Shown: positions 8,475 through 19,267, counted from the stretch's first letter. The stretch is DNA of 64,000 bases from Bidens hawaiensis (GCA_021521415.1 JAIQDT010000106.1:131501-195500); one strand, 5' to 3'. Notes: a model not told the origin generated them from the letters alone. Numbers and translations: made by a program.

Positions 8475-11306
8475 ATGGCTGCGATAGCTGGTGCTGGAGG
8501 TGCAGGAGGAGATGATGGTGACAATCAGAGACAATTTTTCCCGGGTCACAATATGTACATCACTCTTGACCCGGAGGCGAGCGGTGTGGACGACTATCGC
8601 GAGATTATCACTTTCCTCCTACGCTCGAGGATCTTTCATGCGATCACAAACACATTGCCGATATCTCTGCCGAATATCGAAGACTTCTGGCAGACGGTCG
8701 AATACGACTGCCGTGTTGAGCCCCCGGTGATGAGAGCTACGGTGAACAATCAACAGGTTCAGTTCAATTCTGAACAGATCCGGGTGGCATTAAGGTTTGG
8801 TGAGGAGACTCGAGACGATCCTACAGAGTTCGTAGCTCCTTTTCGTGATGGAGCGTTTCTTCGGATGGGCTACTCTGGTCCATTAGGAGATACCCAAAGG
8901 AGGAAGGGTTTCCTTCTTGATCAGTGGCGCTTCCTTATGCACGTCATGATCGTGTGCATGTCGGGGAGGAAGGCGGGCACTGATGGTATGGGTGCGACCA
9001 TGCAGTCTGCCATGACTGCACTGACCTATAACAAGCGTTATAGCTTCAGTCAAATGGTCTTTTACGAGATAGACAGGCAAAGAAGGGCGATGTCTCGGGA
9101 GCGGTTCATAATGTACCCACGCTTTTTACAGATGATATTGAATCATGTGGCTCCGAGTCTACCTCAGAGACGTCCGATCAGATACGTCGAATCAGTGAGC
9201 AAACGTATCTTTGCTCAATGCCGCACGTCAAGTGCGAGGAGCAACCCTGAACGTCATCCCAGGCATACTCCTCTATTTGGGTTTTTAATTAACCCAGAGT
9301 ATGTTCCTGTTGGTGGGGACGAGTTCAGAGATCCTCAACCGCAACAGGCAAGAGCAACTCAAGCTGTTCCTGCTCCTGCTGTGCCTGTTGTATCAACTGC
9401 TGAGGATATAGACCTTGACGCTGTTTTTGGAGGTCAAGGCTATTTTGACATGGATCAAGTTGAAGAGGTGCAAGTCTCGGCTGCACAAGGTTCAGGTGTG
9501 AGTATGACTAGAGCAGCTACGTCGATGGCTGACTCCGATTTGGATGAGATTATGAATGAGGGGAGACGGTTGATGGTGTCTAGAGAGAGAACGTTTGGGA
9601 AAAGAAAGAGAACGGAAGATGATGATGAGTCGGAAGAGGAAGAGGACATTCATAAGCTGATAAGAAGATCAAGACGGGAAAGGACAGGTGCTAGCTTGGG
9701 AGCTGGAGAGACTTCAAGGACTGTACGTTTTGCTCCGGCCGCACTGTCTGGTATGTCTATTGTTCCTTCTTCTATACAGGTGACAAGTACAAGCGCTACG
9801 GATGTTCCCGTGGTGGCTACATCAACGGCAGGCATGCCATCCACCACTACCATCCAGACGTCGACTCCGGAGATCGTGTCACTACCACCTCCAACGCTTA
9901 CTCAATCGGTGGTAGCTGCACGATTTATAGAGTCAACGGTCGTTACTGCTGCAGGGTTATCAGGTATGGTACCACCTGCGGTTACGCCTGCTTCTGGAGT
10001 CTCGCCTTCGCCTATGTCAGATTCAGAAAGAATAGCTTCACTAGAGCGGATCGTGGCAGAACAATCGAAGACTATTCAAAGCCTAGTGGAAGCAAATCAA
10101 CTACAGGCATCCCTCCTGGTTGAGCATGGGAAAATCATAGATGCCTTGAAGGAGTTCTTGGCATCTCAGGGGGAGATGAGTTGTAAGGGCGACGAGCTCA
10201 GAACGAAGAAGAGAAATGACCGAGACGATGATCCCAATGCATCAGAAGATGCAGGTGGTGAGCTGCCAAGAACTTCTGAAGCTCTTGGTACTTCCACAGC
10301 TGAGGGGGAGTCTACTGACGTGGCTGGTGGTTCTGGTGATGATGTGGTGTTAGTTGAGGATGACGTGATCGATGCGCTGAAAGAGCTTGATGATGACATG
10401 TTCAGTGATGAGGTACTGTTTGATGAAGATGTGCTGCCGTGTGATATGATTAAGAAGATCGGTGAGCAGATTGTGATTGAAGATGGGATAGAAGAGGGGG
10501 AGATAGTAGAAGAAAACGTTGAACACGAGATCCCTGATGTTGAGAAAGCCGACGTGGGTGTTGAGATGGATGAGACTGAGTGGGAGGAGCAGCCTAGGTG
10601 GAAGGAAGGCTGTGCTCATTGGTTCATTAAGACCAAGAAGCCTACTGTTCCAGCCATGTTCAAGAAAAGTTATAACATCAAAGGCTATGCTGAGTCGAAG
10701 AAGGGAATTATCTGTTGGATTTATGATGAACAGATCAAGTTGTTTGTGGTGAAGCGTTATGATGGTAGTCAATACTTCAAACGAATGCTGAGATCTCTCA
10801 ATACGTTGCCGGAATGCGAGGTGAAAGATTTGGCCAGGTTGGGCCTGATAAACAGAAGTGACAACAATATGGCGAGAATGATTGAGAAGATTGTGTGGAA
10901 AGAAAGCATAAAAGAAAAGAAGTTTGAACTATTAAAGCCACAAAAGGGAAAGCTCGTGGAGGATACAGAAAGGGGATTGAGAGCAGATGGCAAGCCATGG
11001 ATGGTGATGAAGTACAAACCGATCCGATGCATCAAGGAGGTTCCAATGAAGACTATGCCTCAAGATGTGTTGAAGAATCTAAAATGGTGGTACGTTGATT
11101 GCCAGACTGCTGAAGCCGTGATGGAAGACGAAGATGAACAAGAAGTGCTGAGGGTGTATGACCCGATGCATCTTGTTAACTTATCGAAAGCTGATTTGCA
11201 AGCGTTGAACGAAAAGAAGATATTCTACATTCCTGCTTGGAAGGATGAAGCAAGGAAATATCAGCGAGTAGTCACGGTGTGTGTTAGAGAAGGAGTGTAC
11301 GCATGA
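8475..11306 (+). CDS. Copia-associated downstream ORF product, 943 aa, function unknown, copy A
   Basis: Uninterrupted ORF of a transposon-encoded family abundant in Asteraceae, often mislabelled in databases as synaptobrevin/longin-like. Residues about 25-225 form the conserved N-terminal region, with QWRFLMH near 150 and FIMYPRFLQMIL near 211. Residues 374-403 hold basic clusters (GKRKR, RRSRRER) around an acidic run and may be a nuclear localisation signal. A Ser/Thr/Pro-rich linker follows, then a coiled coil about 515-567, a strongly acidic stretch about 570-710 and a conserved C-terminal region about 730-930. No protease, RT or integrase motif is seen. No signal peptide or clear membrane anchor is visible, so an envelope role is unsupported. 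It ends 64 bp before the 3' LTR. Its partner is probably the palindrome arrays; that is inference. Confidence 0.85.
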   Translation: MAAIAGAGGAGGDDGDNQRQFFPGHNMYITLDPEASGVDDYREIITFLLRSRIFHAITNTLPISLPNIEDFWQTVEYDCRVEPPVMRATVNNQQVQFNSEQIRVALRFGEETRDDPTEFVAPFRDGAFLRMGYSGPLGDTQRRKGFLLDQWRFLMHVMIVCMSGRKAGTDGMGATMQSAMTALTYNKRYSFSQMVFYEIDRQRRAMSRERFIMYPRFLQMILNHVAPSLPQRRPIRYVESVSKRIFAQCRTSSARSNPERHPRHTPLFGFLINPEYVPVGGDEFRDPQPQQARATQAVPAPAVPVVSTAEDIDLDAVFGGQGYFDMDQVEEVQVSAAQGSGVSMTRAATSMADSDLDEIMNEGRRLMVSRERTFGKRKRTEDDDESEEEEDIHKLIRRSRRERTGASLGAGETSRTVRFAPAALSGMSIVPSSIQVTSTSATDVPVVATSTAGMPSTTTIQTSTPEIVSLPPPTLTQSVVAARFIESTVVTAAGLSGMVPPAVTPASGVSPSPMSDSERIASLERIVAEQSKTIQSLVEANQLQASLLVEHGKIIDALKEFLASQGEMSCKGDELRTKKRNDRDDDPNASEDAGGELPRTSEALGTSTAEGESTDVAGGSGDDVVLVEDDVIDALKELDDDMFSDEVLFDEDVLPCDMIKKIGEQIVIEDGIEEGEIVEENVEHEIPDVEKADVGVEMDETEWEEQPRWKEGCAHWFIKTKKPTVPAMFKKSYNIKGYAESKKGIICWIYDEQIKLFVVKRYDGSQYFKRMLRSLNTLPECEVKDLARLGLINRSDNNMARMIEKIVWKESIKEKKFELLKPQKGKLVEDTERGLRADGKPWMVMKYKPIRCIKEVPMKTMPQDVLKNLKWWYVDCQTAEAVMEDEDEQEVLRVYDPMHLVNLSKADLQALNEKKIFYIPAWKDEARKYQRVVTVCVREGVYA

Positions 11307-11359
11307 AGATACAGGATTACGAGACAAGAGCTGAAAGATCAAGATATGAAGCTGCTGCC

Positions 11360-11370
11360 AAGGGGGAGTC
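11360..11370 (+). other. Polypurine tract of the Copia derivative
   Basis: AAGGGGGAGTC directly abuts the 3' LTR start TGTTGG, the position expected for plus-strand priming. Confidence 0.8.
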
Positions 11371-11855
11371 TGTTGGTGCATAGATGTCAGTAGTTCATAT
11401 GTCAAATGTCTGTAATCGAGTCTGTAATAGTGTTTGTGTATTTGTTTGTAAAAGCGAAGTTGTTGACAAGTTCGCTTAGGCGAACTTGTTAACCAAGCGA
11501 AGTTGTTGACAAGTTCGCCTAGGCGAACTTGTTGAACGAGCGAAGTTATAGACAACTTCGCCTGAGGCGAAGTTGTCGTGTATTTATACTGTTTACGGGT
11601 TTACTGTTTAAGGTTAATCAGTGGTTAGAGTTTTGGTTGATCGATTTGGTTATTTTACGTGTAATTCATTGAGTCGAGTGACGTGAGGTCGAGAGGCTGT
11701 AAGTAACACAGTTCGAGTTATTAATATAACATGGTTTTGTTCGTATTGTGTTCGTGTGTTCGTAAGCTTATATTCTACGTCCGTAACGATCTACACAGGG
11801 ATTCCGCACCTGTGTATATCGGGATATCTCGTGAGATCCGTCCGGGGAACCTACA
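11371..11855 (+). repeat. Complete 3' LTR of the Copia derivative, with palindrome array
   Basis: 485 bp, TG...CA. Between 11,454 and 11,574 there are nine GCGAA[G/C]TT half-sites. Three inverted pairs with 6-nt spacers begin at 11454, 11497 and 11540, a 43-bp period. A TATA-like TATTTATAC follows at about 11,581. Confidence 0.92.
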
Positions 11856-12458
11856 TTATTACATTTTCTTGAAATCATTTTAAGGTCAGCCTAAAACTCA
11901 ATTGTGATTTTTTTTTTCAAAATATGCAGAAACTTCAGAAGCAGCGTAATTGCATTCCTGATGAGCATTATGTGCAGACATTACTTGCAGTAAGAAACAT
12001 TTTTAAATTTCTTATGAAATCTTATTTCCCTTTATAATAAGGTTTAAATTGTGTGTCCTAAGATGAATGATCTCGAGGGAGAGCTTGAAAGGCGAACTGT
12101 GACATACACTTCATGGATCCAGTCCGCCACAAACATGGAAACGAGAAGCTGGCATCCTGTAACCTATAACTATGCAAGTGCCAACCCTCAACAAATCCAA
12201 AGAATCAAGGTTATATATTGTATGTTTTTCTATCATTATTCATTTTGCTTAAAATGGCGAAACCACTTATATATATTGCAATTGCAGGATATAAACCATG
12301 TGTATTATGAGACTGAACACCGAACAGAATGGTGTAAGACTAATGGAATATTGGTCCCCTGTTTTCTGTTTGCTCGCAAGTTCTCTAGAGACGGGGCCAT
12401 GCGGCTTCTGGCTGAAGGGAATTTTGATGCATCTGCTCTGCAACATACGACTCCATGA

Positions 12459-12948
12459 CTGGTAGGAAATATCTAGATTGAATAGCACTTTGTCATCATA
12501 GATACAGTGTATACACAGTAACTGTCTAAAAATAGATGTCATTAAAATGACTTGTTCTCCCATCTTCAGGCATGTTTCTTTGAAAACGAACACGTTGTTG
12601 TAAAATGAATAATAAGTGACTAAGCCCAAAAAAACGGGCTGGTGTTGCCATTGTGCAAAACCAACTAAGTTTTGTAAGTGGATGGTATCTTATGAAGTGT
12701 TTGTATTATTTCTTTCTTTTTACTGGATTCGGTTGGTAATCACCTCATCCGTGCATAGCGTTAACTGTTATAATAATAATTCCTAGGCTCTCATTTGGAA
12801 AAAGAACATGTCGGCATCAAAATAATTAACGAATAGAACAAAAAAAATACTGCAATTTTATTCCAGTTTCTTCATTGATAGATTAAAAGCTTAAAGTACA
12901 TACAACAATGCATTTATTCAAAAGCTTTTCATAAATTAATCAGATGAA
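12459..12948. other. Intergenic region between convergent genes
   Basis: 3' flank shared by the plus-strand glycosyltransferase-like gene and the minus-strand ankyrin pseudogene. No coding or repeat feature recognised. Confidence 0.6.
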
Positions 12949-14201
12949 TTACAAGATTGAACTAGTACTTGTAAAATCTGCTTGAGGTGGTGCAACGTCA
13001 ACACGAGGAAATAAGGCTTCCTTAGCCATCCAAACTTTTTCATAGAAGGCGTTAATGAGTCATTTGTAAAGATGCACGTAGGAGTACGCGTATACGGTAA
13101 CCGGGAAGAATGATATTATGTATAAGAAAACATTTGTCCAGCTCTGGCCACTGCTAATGGTTAGTATAAGAGTGGCTGCAAATGCTACCATCATCATTGA
13201 CACCGAGAGTATCAACAAAGTGATGCCTAGCAGCAGTTTATTATGAAGAGAGTACCGAAAGTCATTTAAACGAAATGAAGATGTGAGGATGGAAAGGAAC
13301 ACGATAACCGATGTCAAAGAGAATGTGAGCGAAAGGGCGCCTGCAAGAGCAAAGACAATAAAAAAAGGTTTGCTCTTGAGAAGTGGATATCCTGTATTTT
13401 GATTCGGGCCTCCGGGCACAGTGTACGCTGCAGCAAAGGCAACCGTGGCTATAAGAACAGCAACAATGGAGCAATTCTCTGCTGTGTTCTTCATCCATTC
13501 TTTGGCATTAACCCGTAGTTGTGTTGTTTTCTCAAGAAGCATTTGTTCAGCAGTCTCCCCATTAGAATTCACCTGCAGTCTAGTTAATGTTGTGCATTTG
13601 CTTTTCATTTTCTGCACACAGAAACTTACTATATTATGGATGCATGACATAAATTAAATAAATTGACATCAACTAAATGCATAGTACCTCAAACAAGATT
13701 AAATCGTCTCTCAGTAGTAAAGCTGGGTTTCTGACGTCTTCCTTGGCTTTAGTATCTTTAGCTGATATGCTAAACATGTGCAGTAGCGAGTGTCCTTCTT
13801 TGTCTATCTTTCCACTTAGCCTCCTGATAGAATGTGCCATATTGATTACAATATCGATAATATCCGCTCTTCGGTATTTAATAGCGACGTGCAGAATGTT
13901 GCGCCCATCCCCATCAATGTGTTCTATCGCTTGTGGGTAGACATTTAGTATTTCCTTAACAATCTCAGTACAACCACTTTTTGTTGCTAGCAACAACGGA
14001 TAGGTCCAAGGTCTTTTGGTAGACTAGCGTTCCCTGTGTATTTGTGGAACCTAGGCTTACTCAGATCAAGTCTGGACACCGTCTCCTTCCATGACTTGTC
14101 CATTTCAACCAATATCTTTACAAGTTTTTTTGCCGATTCACATTTGTGCTTTCTTATTCGAATTTCTTCGATCAATGGAATCCTACTGCGTTTTTTTGTG
14201 T

Positions 14202-17200
14202 CTTTTGAAGTACAGTCAATGTCTGATCATCCACAAATTAATAAAAGTCAACAAATTATTGATTATACACACACACCCCATATATACATATACGAGAAGA
14301 TATTTTAACCAATCAAATGATTTCCTTTTATTTTCTGGTTATTTTATTATAAGGGTATGTTAGTAAAATATAAGATGTTTTGTTTTGTAACTAATACTCA
14401 CTAATAGTTTAATTAATGATAGGTTATTAACTAATGATAAGTTACAAACTGTTATATTTTTTTTATTTCATCTAAAATTTAGACCATTAAAATCTATTTG
14501 ATAAAAATCATTTGATCTAAAATGTTATTTGTTCTCAAATGTGAAGTATTTTTCTTTCTATGGTTTTCAATCAACTAATATAATGTAGACATAGCTACGT
14601 AATGTTGTGTAGACATACTTTAAGATATTTGTATAGTAATAACTGATATAGTATAGATACACTTTCAAATGTTGTATAGTCATAAGACTATTGCCATTTA
14701 CAAACTAATCCAACCCAATCTAACATTAAAAAATTAGTTTCTCTTTCTTCCATCTACACAACCCATCCAAATCTAATATTCCACTCTCATTCACAACCCA
14801 ACCTAATTCAACCAAACTCATTATTAAATATTAAGTAAATATAGTTTATAATTATTTAAACAATATATATAAAAATAAAATTTAATGATAATAAGTTTGT
14901 GAACCAACAATTTTATATCGTAATTATATTATGAAAAATACCTATTTTATAAAGAACTCCGTGTTTCATAAAATTTGTATCGAGATGTTCGTAAAAAAAT
15001 AACAAACAAGACTATGTTTTTAGTTTCTTTAAAAAAATAAAATAACTTAACTTATTAAACAAAAATTAATATGCACGTTAAATTAATTGTTGGAATAAAG
15101 CAATAAATATAAACCAATGGCATAAAAAGTGATTGCAAACTAGTTCACTGTAGAGAATCGTTTGCCATAATATGTCAAACCAAATGTGATTTTTCAATTT
15201 TTTTATGTTACACCTGGCAAACCAACCCAAGCTAAGTTTGCTGATGGGAATGGCTAAATAACGTAGTGTAGGCAAAACTAGTTTACTGTATGCACAATTT
15301 CAAATGTTGTGCAAGCATAGCTAATGTAGTATAGGTAAAACTAATATAATGTAGGTACAACTAATGTAGTGTAGACACGCTTAAATATTGTGTAGTCATA
15401 ACTAATAATGCATTTTTTGTAAAACTAATGTTGTGTATATTACGATAGCATAGAATCCACAAAAGTACTATTTTTTTTTTTCAAATCATGTTAAAGCACG
15501 TTAAAAAAAACAAATATTGTATCCATTTCCAAAATGAAAAAATATTAAATGTAGCTAATTATAAATCGTTTATGTTTTGATAATTATAAATGTTTTCAGC
15601 TTAATTTTAAGAGTAAGAAATGGGGATTTCATTATTGAGATTATTAATAATTACCAGTTTGTCATTATCAATATGTACCATTGATTTCTCGCAATTGATT
15701 AATGCAATCAATTACCCAGATTGATTTCTCACCATAACTTGACTTCTCGCATGAATCATCCCCCGGCTTAAGTTCATGCGAAAAGTCATCTTATCGCGAG
15801 GATTGCAAGAAATTATCCAACAAATCACAAATTTTCTTTTCTTTTTTCTTTTAATTAAATCAAAGGACATGTTGGTAAAAGTTGAATTATTTTATTTTGT
15901 TAACTATTAATTTGTTTGGTGGTTTTAATTAATATATGTATTTAATGTTTAAATTTAAAAAACGCTACAACAAATAGACAAATCGCTAAACATATTGACG
16001 ATATGTGATCACACGCACCCCAAATATTTGAAACTAGATTATTCATATTTAAATTTAAAAACAAATTAATCGTTTAACATTAATATAACTTAATGAGATC
16101 CTTTTATTTGATTCCAAATATGTATTTTTTAGTTAAATTAAAAATTATAAGATCATGTTGACTTCAAAATGAATGATTGATAATATTAGCCAACCTTTTA
16201 TTTTCTTTTAATTTCTTTATGTCTCAGTTAAGTTTAAAAACACAAAGTTTCCATGCTAATATCCATCTACACATACGACTAAAAAGTTGTTAGTTCCCTT
16301 TTATTTTAACCAACACGTAACTAATATTCACCTACATATAACTCATATTTGTCTACATATAAGTCATATTTTCCCTACACAATGAAATAATAATTACTCT
16401 CTAACATGTAATTCACTGAGTTGAAATATTCCTACACAATCCAATATTGGTATTAATATTACTTATAGTGAAATAATCTCTACACAAAAAACAAACACAA
16501 GATAATGCTTATAATATATCCTTACACAAAATGATTCTTTTTAAAATCTAAAATCCATTTCAAAAGTATATCCATTTCAAAAACCTTTGCCTTTCTCCAT
16601 TAAATCGATTTAAACAATTTTTCTTGTTTTGAAAACCCAACTTGAAGATTAATTTTTTTTGGAGTGAGAGAATTAGCTAAAAAAATAGGAGACTATTTAA
16701 TGAGATTTTAGAAATTGCATTTTAATTTTCAAAATGATTAATGTAAAAAACAAAGTCCACAATGCCCTTCCATAGTTTTTTTTTATATTTATTACAAGTT
16801 TGCCATGGCAATTATAGACCATTGATTAGACAAATCAACGACGTCTCGCAATTATGTATGTATGTATGCATGATATTTTCATGTTTATAGGGGTAGAGTT
16901 AGATTCAAATGGGAACTTCAAAAAAAAAGTGGGGAATTGAAGAACTAAAATGTCTAGCTATAGCATCTCTCGATGGGGGTGGGGTGTTAGTCATTTTTAG
17001 TCGGGGGGTGGGGGTGGGTGAGTTTAGGTTTTGCAGGGTTCTTTTTTGGTTTGATAAGGTTATTCGAGATGTAGATAATCAAATAACACATAAGGTGCAC
17101 CATAAGATTAGATGGATGGTCTAAGATAGAGTTCCCCAGTTCTCCAATAATCTCATCCCTGTAAAGGGTATATATGAAATTGTTAAAAGAAAAAAATTGT

Positions 17201-17352
17201 TTATTGGTGATCAATAGTTTTTTTTTTCCTAAGGAAAAGAGATGTGGTTAAAGAGATGTTGTGGTTGAGTTAACCTTGTTTGTGCCAATCAAGAATTAAA
17301 ACTGGATGCATTTTTGCATGTATGCATGCATATTAGATGGATCGATCCTTAC
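14202..17352. other. Large AT-rich intron 2 of the ankyrin pseudogene
   Basis: No gene. It contains degenerate short repeats built on GTGTAGACATA and ATGTAGTATAGGTA (14,585-14,690 and 15,270-15,430), an inverted-repeat-like block at 15,680-15,830 with several TTTCTCGCAA/TTGCGAG words, and a G-rich tract at 16,974-17,026. Confidence 0.6.
16974..17026 (+). other. G-rich tract with G-quadruplex potential
   Basis: At least five runs of four or more G (GGGGGTGGGG, then GGGGGGTGGGGGTGGG) occur within about 50 bp. It lies on the non-template strand of nothing known, but opposite the ankyrin pseudogene transcript. Conserved in copy B at 59,842-59,890. Confidence 0.6.
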
Positions 17353-18129
17353 ATTCATATATTAGCTTCTTCAAATAGTTGTCTCCGACTCCATAATCGA
17401 ACGCGGAAGGGTTCAATGATAGAAGTTGAAGAGCTGTCAACCCATCTCCATCTTCCTCCGAAATCAATTTTGGATATATTCCAGTTATAGAAATGGCCAG
17501 ATCTGTCCGTCCGTCGATATATATGTCGTAAGAGTAATTAAGAGATCATCATCGATTGAATTTAACAACTTAAAACAAACAAACGTACCAAAGTTGTGGC
17601 TAAGGATGGCTTCATGTAGTATGGTCGATTTATCACTTCTCCGAAGAAACAGCTCCACGCCTTCTCCTCTCTCCCGCACTTGATCACTGAGGAAATGGAA
17701 AATGCGGGACTTGCCATAGCGCACTGCACGAAAGAGAGCCGTCTCTCCCAGCTTGTTGGGCTTCCACAGCAAAGTAGGAGCCCTAAGCAGCATCTCCTTA
17801 GCGGCCTCCAGCGTCCGGTTGTTGGTGGCTGTCGAGTGAAGCATGGTGTTCCCCCTGCTGTTTACCCATGCCAGCTTCTCGAATTGGCTTTCATGTAAGG
17901 AACGGAGCAGGGCGACGACGAGGTTGTTACGCTTATTGAAACCCGCCATATGAAGAATGGTGTCGCCATGTATGGTTACTACATGAAGCGGCCCATTCGG
18001 CAGCCCCTTGCATATCTCAAATACTTTCTTATCTTCTCCATCTATCAGAGCCTTATATAGCTCCATGTTAGTCGTCTTGTCAACATCATCTTCCGATACA
18101 ATATTCACATTCATTGAATTATTAAACAT

Positions 18130-19267
18130 AGAGATCAGAAGGAGATGGAATTAATTAAGCTCACAACATATATAATGGGATTGGCCGGGTACGTTAATCA
18201 ATTTATAGGTGCTTACGAATTTAGAGAATAGGGAATCAAGCAAGGCACATATCCTTTAGTTTGCATACAGCTCCTCATATCACATAGCAGCAGAAATTAT
18301 GCATTTCCCTTTGCGTGTAATTACTAGAAAGAGATCACCCATGAATATGATTATAACACGAAAAAGAAAAATGTATTACCGCATAAATAAATAAAATACA
18401 ATATGTAAAATAAATATTATTCCTCTTGTTTGACTCAGAGACCGTGGGTTTGTTGTGGGTCAGGCTGAGTTGAAGGCCGAATCGGACAAAGTAGTTAAAC
18501 ACGAGAAAGCTTGTTTAGGGAATCAATATGTGCTTCTCTCATTTGCTTTTAACACATTCGGTTTTCTGGCCCCGGAGGCTGTGAATTTTCTGAGCATGGT
18601 TCAGCGTGTCGTGCATGGTACATTTTCCGCTCCTAAGTCCCAAAGTTTCGCTTTTAGTAGGATAGACTTTGCTATTTAAAAGGGGGTTGCGGTGCAACTT
18701 GTTCCCCGTTAGCCTGTCACTTTATGTAATTGTTTTGAGTGTAATGAGATGAAAAGAATGAGTTATATAAAAAATTTTCATCATATATTAGAAAAAAGAA
18801 TAATCTTCTTACTATTATATTAAAAAAGGAACATATGTGAACAAATGATACCATGATACCATTCTAGAGTGTTCACGTAACATAAAATCTTACCATTATG
18901 AAGGATATTTCAAATATATTTTCCAACTCAAGTTATTTTGGAAATAACATTAATTATATTATTTAATTGTAAAGTACTCATATAGGGAAAATCTGAGATA
19001 GCTAATTCTTTATCAGTATTCATATACTTAAACTAATAATTACTATATTTTCTCTTACATAATAATGTATTTTATATCTTGAATGAAAATAAACATGTCA
19101 ACAACAAAATAATTAACAAAAAGAACAAAACTAACAATCACGGTTGTATTCCAGTTTCTTCATTGATAGAGTAAAAGCTAAAGTACACACAACAATGTAT
19201 TTATTCAGGAGCTTTCCATAAAATAATTAGTGGCACTGAATTACAAGATTGAACTAGTGCTGAGCAA
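18130..19267. other. Intergenic region between the two ankyrin genes
   Basis: Contains the putative promoter of the ankyrin pseudogene near 18,130-18,400, the transposon coding remnant at 18,450-18,716 and AT-rich 3' flank of the intact gene. Nothing else recognised. Confidence 0.6.
18450..18716 (+). pseudogene. Retroelement-associated coding remnant
   Basis: Open for about 72 codons with GQAELKAESDKVVKHEKAC and FGFLAPEAVNFLSMVQRVVH, a pattern that recurs in many plant reverse-transcriptase-like or retroelement-associated proteins. An in-frame TAA at 18,677 interrupts it, and readable homologous codons (KGVAVQLV) continue to about 18,716. The exact element type is not certain. Same remnant at 61,318. 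Confidence 0.5.

Larger units (their letters stand above)
6064..11855 (+). mobile_element. Non-autonomous Ty1/Copia (SIRE/Maximus-like) element in an intron, copy A
   Basis: The element starts TGTTGG and ends CCTACA, flanked by 5-bp target duplications ttatt (6,059-6,063 and 11,856-11,860). It contains a 109-bp remnant of the 5' LTR, the last 37 codons of a Copia polyprotein, a 2.2-kb leader, a 943-codon ORF, a polypurine tract and a complete 485-bp 3' LTR. Gag and nearly all of pol are gone, so it needs a partner. An extra ORF between pol and the 3' LTR is the layout of SIRE/Maximus elements; the lineage is inferred from layout only. Confidence 0.9.
4443..12458 (+). pseudogene. 5'-truncated Core-2/I-branching (DUF266, BC10-like) glycosyltransferase gene, copy A
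   Basis: Ten exon pieces with GT-AG borders: 4443-4500 (truncated), 4781-4897, 5015-5115, 5240-5311, 5675-5756, 5833-5913, 6012-6053, 11930-11989, 12063-12209, 12288-12458. Joined, they stay in frame for about 310 residues. Landmarks are LPLDFLWHTFF, YSIYIHSEPGF, WGESTMIEAERLLL, FILLSDSCVPLYNF, GRYNPRMS, KWRKASQW, CIPDEHYVQTLL and FLFARKFS. These match plant membrane-bound GT14-like proteins, which are Golgi type II proteins related to rice BC10. The N-terminal anchor and start are missing because an LTR end at 4,442 abuts exon 1. The intron after 6,053 was about 80 bp but now holds a 5.8-kb Copia derivative. Everything downstream looks intact, so decay is recent or a truncated product is made. 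Confidence 0.85.
12949..18129 (-). pseudogene. Ankyrin-repeat PGG-domain membrane protein pseudogene (ACD6/ITN1-like), copy A
   Basis: Four exons on the minus strand: 17589-18129, 17353-17502, 13688-14201, and from 13611. The layout matches the intact paralogue at 19,268-24,468. Exons 1-3 encode ankyrin repeats (GDTILHMAG, GNTMLHSTA, GETALFRAV, STILHEAIL, GRNILHVAI); exon 4 encodes the PGG domain and four membrane helices. Two breaks are visible. A 13-bp deletion near 13,999 in exon 3 shifts the frame and gives a TAG within four codons. In exon 4, a TGA at 13,060-13,062 replaces a Leu codon and removes about 38 C-terminal residues; after it the frame stays open to 12,949. Introns 1 and 3 are short; intron 2 is 3.15 kb. 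Both breaks occur in copy B, so the gene died before the duplication. Confidence 0.88.

Noticed and set aside
9455..11035. Several minus-strand open frames of 64-140 codons opposite the 943-codon ORF
   Set aside because: They are shadows of the long plus-strand ORF; their peptides are low complexity and have no family resemblance.
8475..11306. Interpretation of the 943-aa product as synaptobrevin/longin or as a viral envelope protein
   Set aside because: No longin fold motif, SNARE motif, signal peptide or clear transmembrane segment is visible; the synaptobrevin label seems a database mis-annotation for this transposon family.
16909..17124. Small plus-strand ORF in the ankyrin intron
   Set aside because: Composition is driven by the G-rich tract and there is no codon or family support; identical in copy B only because of the recent duplication.
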